The position numbers were made by a program, and so were the translations under genes. From Tannerella sp. (lineage in GTDB: Bacteria > Bacteroidota > Bacteroidia > Bacteroidales > Tannerellaceae): 11,048 nucleotides of DNA. Below are positions 1 through 7,363 of the stretch, in pieces (the stretch's first letter is position 1; each line of letters begins with the position of its first letter). The notes under the pieces were generated by a model that saw nothing but the letters and a program-made list of their open reading frames with translations, was not told where the DNA came from and searched no databases. Location of the stretch: the NCBI GenBank assembly GCA_031272655.1, contig JAISTJ010000225.1, positions 1 to 11,048 on the forward strand, written 5' to 3'.

Positions 1-2868
1 GTCTTCAAGGTAACGGCTTGTGCTGTAAGAGGTTGAGATATTGCGCGCCTTCGGAATCGTTGTAGAAGGGTTGTTTTCCGTCCATCTGTCCAAGAGGGTA
101 GCAAGACCGTTGTAACTCTTGTTTGGTTGTTCAAGCGACTGGCGCAGAGAGTTATAGAGTTTGTTGCCGCCTTCGCCCTGAAACAGCGCCAACAGGCTAA
201 GCCCCTTGTAAGAAATGGTAGTCGAGAAACCGAAAGTATAGGGTGGGGTGCTTGTGCCGAGCAGCACTCGGTCGTTTGTCTCGTCCACAACCTTAACCTC
301 TTCTCCATTTTGGACTACATCCTTCTGATTAACAAACTTTTCATCTCCATATTCAACGGTTGTTTTCCACGACGGGCCCGCTATCTGCGACAAGTCTTCG
401 CCTTTTTGCACAATGCCGTCATAGACAATGAGATAGTATGAATTGAGCGGTTGATTGAGCCATACGCTTGTGCCGATATTTTCGATGCCCGGACCAAGGC
501 TGAGCACACGATTGATGTTTTTGGCGAAATTACCTGAAAGAGACCATTTAAGTTCTTTTGTATCAATGATATTACCGCGCACTTCCAATTCAATGCCCTT
601 ATTGCTGATATTTCCGATGTTGCGAAGCACCGAACTGAAACCTGTAGAAATCTCGGTCGGCGTAGATAGCAGCAAGTCGTAAGTCTTTTTGTAATAGGCG
701 TCTGCGGTGATATTCAGTCGGTGTTGAAACAGGCTCAGGTCAATGCCCGCATTATACGAAGCGGTTGATTCCCATCTCAAATCGGGATTTTCGGGACGGC
801 TGCGGGTATATCCCACTACGAGCGTATTGTTGAACGAATAGTTGCTTGTAGTGCCGTAAGTGGCGGCATATTGATAGTTGCCGATTTCCTGATTGCCGAC
901 CGTTCCGAGACTCGCTCTCAGTTTCAGTTCGCTGACAGGTTTTATGCCTTTGAGGAACGATTCTTCGCTGACATTCCAAGATAAACCGACAGATGGGAAA
1001 TAGCCCCACTTGTTGTTCGCCGCAAAGCGGGACGAGCCGTCCGCACGCAGAGTTGCCGTCAGGTTATATTTCTTTCTGAAAGTATAATTCACCCTGCCTA
1101 TCAGCGAATTAAGAATGGCTTCGGAAGCGCCTGACGACGGCGCCTGACGTACGGCGCCACTCTGAAGGCTGTGCCAGAGCAGTTGTTCGTTGGCGAAACT
1201 TGTAGATGAAGCAGTTGCGTTCTCGGTATAGGTATCCTGCGTGGTGTATCCTGCCAGGACGTCTATGTAGTGCTCTCTGTTCAGTTGTTTGGAGTAGTTG
1301 AGGGTGTATTCATACTGCCAAATATCGGTGCGGCGATTGCCGACGCTTGCATATCCGTCGGCAGAAAAGCCGCCCGTAGTATAGGCAGGGGCGAAATAGT
1401 TCTGCGTGGCGTTGGTGATGTTCGTTCCCGCATTGATTTTGAACGTCAAGCCCGGAATGATGACGTAACTAAGCGAGAAGTTGGCAAGCAGCGAGTTGGT
1501 GATGTTTTGCGCCGTAGTATTGACGAGGTCTGAAATGGCGTTTGTTGTAACATCGCCTTTGCGAAGGTCGCCCGTCTCGAAGGCATTGCTGTAATTGTAA
1601 CTGCCGTCTGCGTCATAGATAGCATTGACGGGCGAGGTGCGGATTATCTCGTCAAAAGGGCTGCTGAAACCGCTGGCGTAAGAGGGGTAACTGTTCAAGC
1701 CGTTCTGATTCATCTTGCTGGCGTTGATAGTAATCCCGATAGTGAGATTGCGGACTATTTCGCGGTCGAGGTTCAAACGTCCGGTATAACGTTTGAAATT
1801 GGTATTCAGCAAGATACCGTCCTGATTGGTGTAGTTGCCTGATACTAAGTACTTTGTTTTCTCGTCGCCTCCGCTGAAGGAAATCTGGTGGCTTTGCGTC
1901 AAAGCCGTGCGCAGAGCCGCCTCTTGCCAGTCGTAGCCTTGTCCGAGAGCGGCAATCTGTACGTCGCTGTAATCCTTGAAATAGCCGTTGGGGTCTATCT
2001 CTTTGTTCAGCGCCGCCCACTCGGAGGCGTTCAGCAGGTCTAACTTTTTAGTAGCCTGCTGCCATCCGGTCTGGTACTGGTAGTCAATCTTGCCTTTGCC
2101 CCGCTGACCGTTTTTTGTGGTAACGATAATCACGCCGTTAGAGCCGCGCGAGCCATAAATCGCCGTTGCAGAGACGTCTTTGAGCACCTCGATGCTCTCG
2201 ATGTCGTTAGGGTTGATGGCTGCAAGGGGGTTGAGGCTGGCTGATACCTGCCCGACGCCGGCGTCGGTTGAACTGCTGCCGTAGAGTATCACGCCATCCA
2301 CGACAAACAGCGGCTCATTGCCCGCATTGATAGAGTTGCCGCCTCTGACGCGGACGCTGAAACCGGAGCCCGGTTGCCCGCCTTGCGACACGTTTACGCC
2401 TGCAACCGTTCCACCGAGAAGTTTGTCGAGCGACACAACCGGCAGCGAAAGCGTTTCTTTCGACAGCGTTGTAACTGCGCCCGTCAGTTCCCTGCGGCGC
2501 TGCGTGCCGTATCCGATAACGACAATCTCGTTGAGGATGTTACGGTCGTTGTTCAGTACAACAATTAGAGGCTCGCCCGTTTCATAGACGTCAATTTCTT
2601 CCGTTCTATAGCCTATGTAGCTGATTGCCAGCGTCAAAGGTAACGATCTGTCAGTTGTAAGGACGAATTTGCCGTCCGCGTCTGTGGAAACGCCTTCCGT
2701 TGTACCTCTTATTGAGACGTTCGCGCCCGAAACAGGCTCTTGAGTCTCGGCTTCAACCACCGTCCCCGTTATTTTCTGCTGTTGCGCGAACAGGGGAAAC
2801 GCATTGATTAACAGCAGTATAAGGGACAGATAAACCGCCCTTCCCAAAAAAGTTTTTCTTTGTGTCAT
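1..2868 (-). CDS. SusC/RagA-family TonB-dependent outer membrane receptor (partial, C-terminus beyond window)
   Basis: An open frame runs without a stop from ATG at 2868 to the window edge, giving 956 codons. SusC proteins usually have about 1000-1100 residues, so only the last beta-strands are missing. Residues 1-28 form a signal peptide (basic RKTFLGR, hydrophobic core, cut after FPLFA). Residues ~32-105 are a carboxypeptidase-regulatory-like domain (KITGTVVEAET, then SYIGY). Next come the SusC linker NEIVVIGYGTQ (113-123) and the plug domain, with the family signature SINAGNEPLFVVDG at 179-192 and later AIYGSRGSNGVIIVTTKNG. The remainder is beta-barrel, including the SLSWNVSEE-type segment. 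There is no secretin/STN domain, so this is not an anti-sigma-signalling transducer. The family imports oligomers (glycans or peptides) across the outer membrane with a SusD lipoprotein and TonB energy. A SusD gene would be expected just past the left edge. Substrate unknown. The start is supported by the signal peptide and by a leader shared with the upstream peptidase gene. Confidence 0.96.
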   Translation of the reverse strand, partial: MTQRKTFLGRAVYLSLILLLINAFPLFAQQQKITGTVVEAETQEPVSGANVSIRGTTEGVSTDADGKFVLTTDRSLPLTLAISYIGYRTEEIDVYETGEPLIVVLNNDRNILNEIVVIGYGTQRRRELTGAVTTLSKETLSLPVVSLDKLLGGTVAGVNVSQGGQPGSGFSVRVRGGNSINAGNEPLFVVDGVILYGSSSTDAGVGQVSASLNPLAAINPNDIESIEVLKDVSATAIYGSRGSNGVIIVTTKNGQRGKGKIDYQYQTGWQQATKKLDLLNASEWAALNKEIDPNGYFKDYSDVQIAALGQGYDWQEAALRTALTQSHQISFSGGDEKTKYLVSGNYTNQDGILLNTNFKRYTGRLNLDREIVRNLTIGITINASKMNQNGLNSYPSYASGFSSPFDEIIRTSPVNAIYDADGSYNYSNAFETGDLRKGDVTTNAISDLVNTTAQNITNSLLANFSLSYVIIPGLTFKINAGTNITNATQNYFAPAYTTGGFSADGYASVGNRRTDIWQYEYTLNYSKQLNREHYIDVLAGYTTQDTYTENATASSTSFANEQLLWHSLQSGAVRQAPSSGASEAILNSLIGRVNYTFRKKYNLTATLRADGSSRFAANNKWGYFPSVGLSWNVSEESFLKGIKPVSELKLRASLGTVGNQEIGNYQYAATYGTTSNYSFNNTLVVGYTRSRPENPDLRWESTASYNAGIDLSLFQHRLNITADAYYKKTYDLLLSTPTEISTGFSSVLRNIGNISNKGIELEVRGNIIDTKELKWSLSGNFAKNINRVLSLGPGIENIGTSVWLNQPLNSYYLIVYDGIVQKGEDLSQIAGPSWKTTVEYGDEKFVNQKDVVQNGEEVKVVDETNDRVLLGTSTPPYTFGFSTTISYKGLSLLALFQGEGGNKLYNSLRQSLEQPNKSYNGLATLLDRWTENNPSTTIPKARNISTSYSTSRYLED

Positions 2869-2950
2869 ACGCTAATAATTTTTAGTTTAGCGCCGCCCTT
2901 CCGTTAAACCGTTTTGCCCGTGGTCGGAAGGGCGGCGCTGTTGTTAATAA
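2869..2950 (-). promoter_or_regulatory. Structured 5' leader of the SusC-like gene (copy A of a shared hairpin element)
   Basis: Read on the minus strand, the gap between the peptidase stop and the receptor start holds TTATTAACAA, then a perfect 15-bp GC-rich stem (arms 2925-2939 and 2889-2903), then ACTAAAAATTATTAGCG just before the ATG. The 21-nt apical part (2904-2924) starts with ACCACGGGCAA and contains GGTTTA, so an inner ACC/GGT helix with a 3' UUAA bulge is possible. The same blocks lie before the peptidase gene at 5669-5745, with a different but still paired stem. No T-run follows the stem on either strand, so it is not a typical intrinsic terminator. No convincing -7 box is seen here; TAAATTTT in the AT-rich stretch just upstream is a weak candidate. 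The gene may therefore be co-transcribed with the peptidase. The family is not one I recognise. Confidence 0.7.
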
Positions 2951-2965
2951 AATTTAAATAAGGAT

Positions 2966-5668
2966 TTAGAAACCGCCTCGGTTACCGCCTCCAATGCGGT
3001 CTCCGAGTAGTATTGCGTTGATAAATGTACGTTCGGTAGCGTCCCAGATGCCTCTGAAGAGGGGATCTTCACCGAAGAGGATGACAGCGCCGCCGCCACT
3101 GTTGCGGATAGCTATCGGTGTATATCTGTTAAACAGTTTTGCGCTTTCAGGATTGATATAGCCATTGAGCAGCGGCTGGGCGGAATAACTCGAAATGAGG
3201 CTTGCCGTATCTCTACCGACGGGGATAGAGGGAAAACTCTCGCGAACAACGGGAAGTATCTCGTTTGTAAGACCGAAGGCGAGCGGGTGGTTAAGTCGGA
3301 TGCGGGTCTCAAAAATGGAAGTAGGCACTCTACCGCCAGCTGCTGCGGCGAAGCCACCACCTGCCACGAAGCCGCCGCCACCTGTTGCACCCCCACTGAC
3401 AGGACTGCCAATACCCGTTGTAGCGCCGCCACGAAGGCTGCCAGCAGCAGGAGCTTCGGACGCTCTACCACGACCGCCCCTGCCCCCTTCCGCCTCTGCG
3501 GGAGCCTCATTTTCGCTGTTTAACAGCGTGTTCAAAGCCCAGCGCGAAGCGGAATTAATGGCTATCAGCGTTCCGCCGCCGCTAAGCCACGCACGTAGCG
3601 ACTGCAATCCTTGCGGCGTCAGCGATGAATAACTTCCGCCTGCAAACACTATTCTGTTGAACTCATGGAGCGGGATGCGCCCGAAATTGCTTATTTCAGC
3701 CTTCACAAGCGGATAACTGAGCTTTTGATCGAAAAGATGCCATACTTCGCCCGCCTCGTTTGACGATACCTCCCCGCCTGTCAGTAACAGTACTTTAGGC
3801 TTGCTTATGCGACGAAACGAGCTGCTGCCCAGATTTTTGCCGTTCAGGCTTAAGCCTGTCTGCGCCGTTTCAACGCTGACGTTTTCTTTCTCGCTCAATT
3901 CTTTAAGCAAAGCATAGAGTTGCTCCGACGTCAGTGGTTGGTTGGCGACGGGCACGAGCAGTGTGCCGTAAGTAAAATCCTTTTCGCCGCTTGCCGTCGC
4001 AATTGAGAACGGCGAGAACGCCGACTTAACAATGATGTCCTTTTCAAGCAGGCGGAAAAGCAAATGCTGACTTTTAGACTCTCTGAAATCAATCAGATAG
4101 GCGTAGTCGGATCGAGGGAATGAGGCGGGATGTTTCACCCTTGGCGTTTCCACTTTGGCGCCTTTTGCGGGGGAGTTGACAACGGTGTATGACAAGCCCG
4201 TGGAATATGCAACCGAGAAACCAGCGCCGTAACTCAACTTGCTTGCGTCGGGATAATCTTTTTTGTCGTCGAAGATTATCTGCGTCAGCGCACTGTTAGG
4301 CTGCCCTGCGGGGATGATGTACGATTTGCCCTTGACATATTTGACGCCGTCAGCCGTTAAGTCCTGCGGGTTCTCATAGACGTCGAGACGGTGCGCAAGC
4401 AGCAGGTTGATAAATTTGTTAAGCCTGCCCTCGTCGTAGAGGTCGCCGACGATGAATGCTTTGGGGTTTTTCAATCCTGTGGTGAAAAATTCCTTTTGAA
4501 GGGCAAACAGAGCGTCGCGATTTTCGTTGGCGGCGTCAACGGTAGCGATACTTGTAACTAATTGATTACGAAGCGTAAAACCGAATGTCAGCAACCCGTT
4601 ATCGGTTGTCTGCTGTATGCCGCGCGACGACGCCTGCTCGAACAGGATGCCCACTCCGCCGTTGTAATCGGGATAGGTGGAGCCGAAAGTCGGGTTTTTA
4701 TTGTCGTACTCCTCTTTTGTGTAGTAAAAAGAGCCTATTTTGTCGAGCGCTTTTGAGTAATTGACTGCAAATTTGGCATTTAGCTTGTACGTAGATTGCG
4801 GCACGAAGCGGCTCTCGTTGCCGTCGGGATTCGTCGGCTCGAAGAAGAACGTGCTTCCTGCACCCATCTCGTGGTGGTCGGCTTGAACGTGAGGCAGCCA
4901 TGTCTGATAAAACGCCACACGCGCCTTGCTTTCGGGGTGAACGATGTTAACCCAGTCGCGATTGAGGTCGAACCAGTAATGATTACCGCGTCCGCGAGGC
5001 CATCCTTCGTTGTGCTCGCGGTCTAACGGGCTGCTGTTGATGGTGTTCACGCTTGCATTGTAGTTCACCCACGAGGCAAACCTCTCCTGCCCGTCAGGAT
5101 TACGCACTGGGTCAATGAAATAGATGCCGTCTGCAAGCTGCTTTCTCACAAAGTCGTTCTGCGCAGCCACGAGATAGTAAGCCGACAGCAGCGACGCCTC
5201 AGCGCCCGAAGCCTCGTTGCCATGCACACTGTAGCCAAGGAAGACTATCAACGGCGTGTTTACAGTGCCTCCACCGCGCACTTTTTGACGCTCGGCTTTG
5301 AACGTTTCAAGTTTTGACAGGTTTTCAGGCGAAGAAACGGCAAGAATCCGTATCCTGCGCTGTTCATGAGTGCGCCCAATCTCGATTATTTCAGCCCTGT
5401 CGGACAGTTCGGCCAACTTCTCAAGATAGGCGTTGATGCGATGATGTTCCGTAATCCGTGAGCCGATTTCGTATCCGAGAAACTGCTCGGGCGACGGGAT
5501 TTTGGAATCAAAAACGATGGATTTGTCGAAATAGAAATCCAACTTCTCTGCCTTCAATGTGTTGATAGACAGTAGAAAAAACAATAGAATCAGAGCCTGT
5601 CTGAAAAAAATTGTTCTTTTTTGCGGGAAATTTTCACCGCGTAATGATTTTTTACTTACCTTTGCCAT
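2966..5668 (-). CDS. Secreted M14-family zinc carboxypeptidase with C-terminal glutamine-amidotransferase-like region
   Basis: A 900-residue protein if started at ATG 5668. Residues ~19-40 are a signal peptide (ALILLFFLLSINTLKA), so it is exported to the periplasm or surface. The M14 catalytic domain follows. Zinc ligands are H149 and E152 in SVHGNEASG and H266 in DHHEMG. Substrate-binding residues lie in NPDGQER (190-196) and DLNRDW (N236, R237). E344 in GILFEQASS fits the catalytic glutamate. All key residues are present, so an active metallocarboxypeptidase is expected. Large Bacteroidetes members of this family carry a C-terminal class I amidotransferase-like fold, and the segment with VLLLTGGE, RIVFAGGSYSSL and later GGAVILFGEDP fits that. 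Residues ~721-779 are a Gly/Ala-rich low-complexity insert within that part. An ATG at 5708-5710 is also in frame, but it lies inside the leader hairpin and would put 14 extra residues ahead of the signal peptide, so 5668 is preferred. The gene precedes the SusC-like receptor, and a link in peptide uptake is possible but unproven. Confidence 0.93.
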   Translation of the reverse strand: MAKVSKKSLRGENFPQKRTIFFRQALILLFFLLSINTLKAEKLDFYFDKSIVFDSKIPSPEQFLGYEIGSRITEHHRINAYLEKLAELSDRAEIIEIGRTHEQRRIRILAVSSPENLSKLETFKAERQKVRGGGTVNTPLIVFLGYSVHGNEASGAEASLLSAYYLVAAQNDFVRKQLADGIYFIDPVRNPDGQERFASWVNYNASVNTINSSPLDREHNEGWPRGRGNHYWFDLNRDWVNIVHPESKARVAFYQTWLPHVQADHHEMGAGSTFFFEPTNPDGNESRFVPQSTYKLNAKFAVNYSKALDKIGSFYYTKEEYDNKNPTFGSTYPDYNGGVGILFEQASSRGIQQTTDNGLLTFGFTLRNQLVTSIATVDAANENRDALFALQKEFFTTGLKNPKAFIVGDLYDEGRLNKFINLLLAHRLDVYENPQDLTADGVKYVKGKSYIIPAGQPNSALTQIIFDDKKDYPDASKLSYGAGFSVAYSTGLSYTVVNSPAKGAKVETPRVKHPASFPRSDYAYLIDFRESKSQHLLFRLLEKDIIVKSAFSPFSIATASGEKDFTYGTLLVPVANQPLTSEQLYALLKELSEKENVSVETAQTGLSLNGKNLGSSSFRRISKPKVLLLTGGEVSSNEAGEVWHLFDQKLSYPLVKAEISNFGRIPLHEFNRIVFAGGSYSSLTPQGLQSLRAWLSGGGTLIAINSASRWALNTLLNSENEAPAEAEGGRGGRGRASEAPAAGSLRGGATTGIGSPVSGGATGGGGFVAGGGFAAAAGGRVPTSIFETRIRLNHPLAFGLTNEILPVVRESFPSIPVGRDTASLISSYSAQPLLNGYINPESAKLFNRYTPIAIRNSGGGAVILFGEDPLFRGIWDATERTFINAILLGDRIGGGNRGGF

Positions 5669-5745
5669 GTCGCTAATATTTTTTAGTGCGGCGCACTCTC
5701 CGTAAACCATTGCCCGTGGTCGGAGAGGGCGCTTTTTGTTAATAA
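5669..5745 (-). promoter_or_regulatory. Structured 5' leader of the M14 peptidase gene (copy B of the shared hairpin element)
   Basis: On the minus strand this contains ATTATTAACAA, a hairpin, then ACTAAAAAATATTAGCG and the ATG. The stem has 7 bp (5721-5727 with 5696-5702), one mismatch (5728/5695) and 4 further GCGC pairs (5729-5732 with 5691-5694). The 18-nt apical part (5703-5720) begins ACCACGGGCAAT and ends GGTTTA, matching copy A except for 3 nt. Compared with copy A, two adjacent stem pairs are exchanged (T-A for C-G and C-G for T-A) with pairing kept. It lies within the predicted 5' UTR downstream of the promoter at 5764-5795. Possible roles are a cis-regulatory RNA, a protein-binding hairpin, or a stabiliser of the mRNA 5' end. 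Confidence 0.7.
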
Positions 5746-5763
5746 TTCTTTAATATTCGACCG

Positions 5764-5795
5764 CAAAGGTACTGCCGCTTTCACGCCCCCGCAAT
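5764..5795 (-). promoter_or_regulatory. Bacteroidetes-type promoter for the M14 peptidase gene
   Basis: On the minus strand TACCTTTG (5764-5771) matches the Bacteroidetes -7 consensus TAnnTTTG. ATTG (5792-5795) lies 20 nt upstream, near the -33 TTTG position. Transcription would start at about 5753-5758, leaving a ~85-nt 5' UTR that carries the whole hairpin leader. The 5669-5863 gap shows no clear terminator for the upstream operon; a TACC...GGTA imperfect inverted repeat at about 5795-5815 is weak. Confidence 0.6.
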
Positions 5796-5863
5796 ACCTA
5801 CTTTATGGTAATTTTGGGAAATATCGCCTTTTGTAGCTGTGTGAACTGCAAAAAGTGCATTTA

Positions 5864-7363
5864 TTAAAATATCTTTCCGACGATTTCGGCGCAGGTCAGG
5901 AAGGAGGTCATCGAAACGCCCAGAACGCCGTGAATATTAAGGTTTTGACCTGTCAAAAAGAGGTTTGGTTCGGGCGTTCTCGGAGATAACACTGTGGTTA
6001 GCAGACTGTTATAATTTTTCCTTATACCGTAAGCGGAACCGTCAGGTGTTCCCGTGTAGTCGCGGTAGGTTAGTATTGTACTGGTATATAGGCTTTTATA
6101 GCTCCGAAGCGCTTCCCGAAGTTCGCCGTGGGATGCGGCAAGATTTATCAACGCTTCGGCTTTGCAGGCTTTATATGCCTCATAATCAGCGCCTCGATGG
6201 CCAACGGTTGTGTCTTTCCACTGTTCGACTTCCTGCTTGTACATTGGGGTCAGGATATCAATCGTTGAGGCGTATTCAGTAGCATTATTTTCGCCTTTAA
6301 CAATGCTATTAACAGGGCTAAGGTTAGTCGCCACCATAGCGCAGGTGTTCGGTTTTTCGGGGCTGTAGTCGGCGTAATTCCACACGTCGTCGGCATTTTC
6401 AAAAATAAAAATATTTCGGTTGATATAAGGGACGGTATCATTCGGCAAAGCGAGTTGAACGGTGAAAAAACCGAACGTATTTTCTAAATTATCTATCCTT
6501 TTGCGGAAAACATTTCTTATCACTTCGCTTTCTTTGATAAGCGACAAAACGGCCGACGGATGAATGTCGGCAATGAAAAAATCGGCTTCAATGCGTTCGG
6601 AATTGTTTATTTCCACTGCGGCGATTTTCCTGTTTTCCTCAATAATACTTGTAACTTCGGCATTTGTGCGTACCGTTCCGCCCATCCGTTTGATGCTGTC
6701 GGCGAGCGAGTCGGTTATCTGCGAGCCTCCGCCGCGCAACCGCCATGCGCTTTGTATAAAGGCGCTGTTTATCTGGGCGAAAGGGTATAACGGGAGCGTG
6801 GAAGGGTTGAGTTCCATCTTCAGCGAAGCGCCCGAAAGGACGTTGCGGAGAAGCGGGTCGGTGATTTCCGAACGCAGGTATTCGTATGCCGAACGGGCAA
6901 AGAGCGATTTCTCGTAAAAAACGGCTTTGTCGGAGGCGTTGAAAGCATCGAAAATATTGTCGCTGACGGATTTAAGCAAGGCGACATATCGTTTAAGATT
7001 TTCCCGCTGCTGGGGAAAGCGTTCGGATAAATATTCCGCAAAACGCTCATATCCATTAACATACATAAAAGATTCGCCATTGAGAATTATTTCGTCGAAT
7101 CCGTTTTCATCTAACCGTTTCCAAGGCAAGTCGGTCAATCCGAAATAACTGAAAAGACGGTGCAGTGGCTGCCCCTCGTCAAGCCCGCCGACATAATGGA
7201 AACCTGTATCGAAAAGATGTCCGTCGCGACGAAAAGTCTGCATACAGCCACCTGTACGGCTGTTTTTCTCAAGAACGCAGACATTCATCCCTTTTTTTGC
7301 AAGGATAAACCCACATTGCAAGCCTCCAAGCCCGCCGCCTGTTATTACTACATCGTATCTCAT
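5864..7363 (-). CDS. CrtI/RetSat-like FAD-dependent oxidoreductase of an aryl-polyene/flexirubin-type operon
   Basis: A 499-residue protein, the usual length for phytoene desaturase/retinol saturase-like flavoproteins. The N-terminal Rossmann motif GGGLGG (9-14) with E33 in VLEKN binds the FAD ADP-ribose. RTGGCMQTF and FDTGFHYVGG follow, as is typical of the CrtI superfamily. The C-terminal FLTGQNLNIHGVLGVSMT is the second FAD-contacting motif. No signal peptide or membrane segment is evident. Its ATG overlaps the exporter stop by 4 bp, so it is translationally coupled and is the last gene of the operon. Related genes sit in Bacteroidetes aryl-polyene/flexirubin clusters, where a redox step on the polyene or a lipid precursor is presumed. 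The exact reaction is not known from sequence. A general carotenoid or retinoid desaturase is the main alternative, but the dehydratase and exporter neighbours argue against a carotenoid pathway. Confidence 0.88.
   Translation of the reverse strand: MRYDVVITGGGLGGLQCGFILAKKGMNVCVLEKNSRTGGCMQTFRRDGHLFDTGFHYVGGLDEGQPLHRLFSYFGLTDLPWKRLDENGFDEIILNGESFMYVNGYERFAEYLSERFPQQRENLKRYVALLKSVSDNIFDAFNASDKAVFYEKSLFARSAYEYLRSEITDPLLRNVLSGASLKMELNPSTLPLYPFAQINSAFIQSAWRLRGGGSQITDSLADSIKRMGGTVRTNAEVTSIIEENRKIAAVEINNSERIEADFFIADIHPSAVLSLIKESEVIRNVFRKRIDNLENTFGFFTVQLALPNDTVPYINRNIFIFENADDVWNYADYSPEKPNTCAMVATNLSPVNSIVKGENNATEYASTIDILTPMYKQEVEQWKDTTVGHRGADYEAYKACKAEALINLAASHGELREALRSYKSLYTSTILTYRDYTGTPDGSAYGIRKNYNSLLTTVLSPRTPEPNLFLTGQNLNIHGVLGVSMTSFLTCAEIVGKIF

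Noticed and set aside
2889..2939. Intrinsic terminator after the M14 peptidase
   Set aside because: The stem is strong, but no T-run follows on the transcribed strand, and the same structure lies in the 5' leader of the peptidase itself, downstream of its promoter.
2889..2939. Integron attC-like site
   Set aside because: GTTTAAC occurs once, but the paired core sites and an integrase are absent.
3195..3632. Plus-strand open frame of 145 codons, proline/alanine-rich
   Set aside because: Antisense shadow of the Gly/Ala-rich region of the M14 peptidase.
5669..5710. Upstream in-frame ATG at 5710 as the start of the M14 peptidase
   Set aside because: It lies in the apical part of the leader hairpin and would place 14 extra residues before the signal peptide. 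The leader shared with the SusC-like gene ends exactly before ATG 5668.
2869..5745. Invertible promoter or recombinase sites bounded by the two leader elements
   Set aside because: The two elements are direct, not inverted, repeats and their stems differ; no invertase gene is visible.
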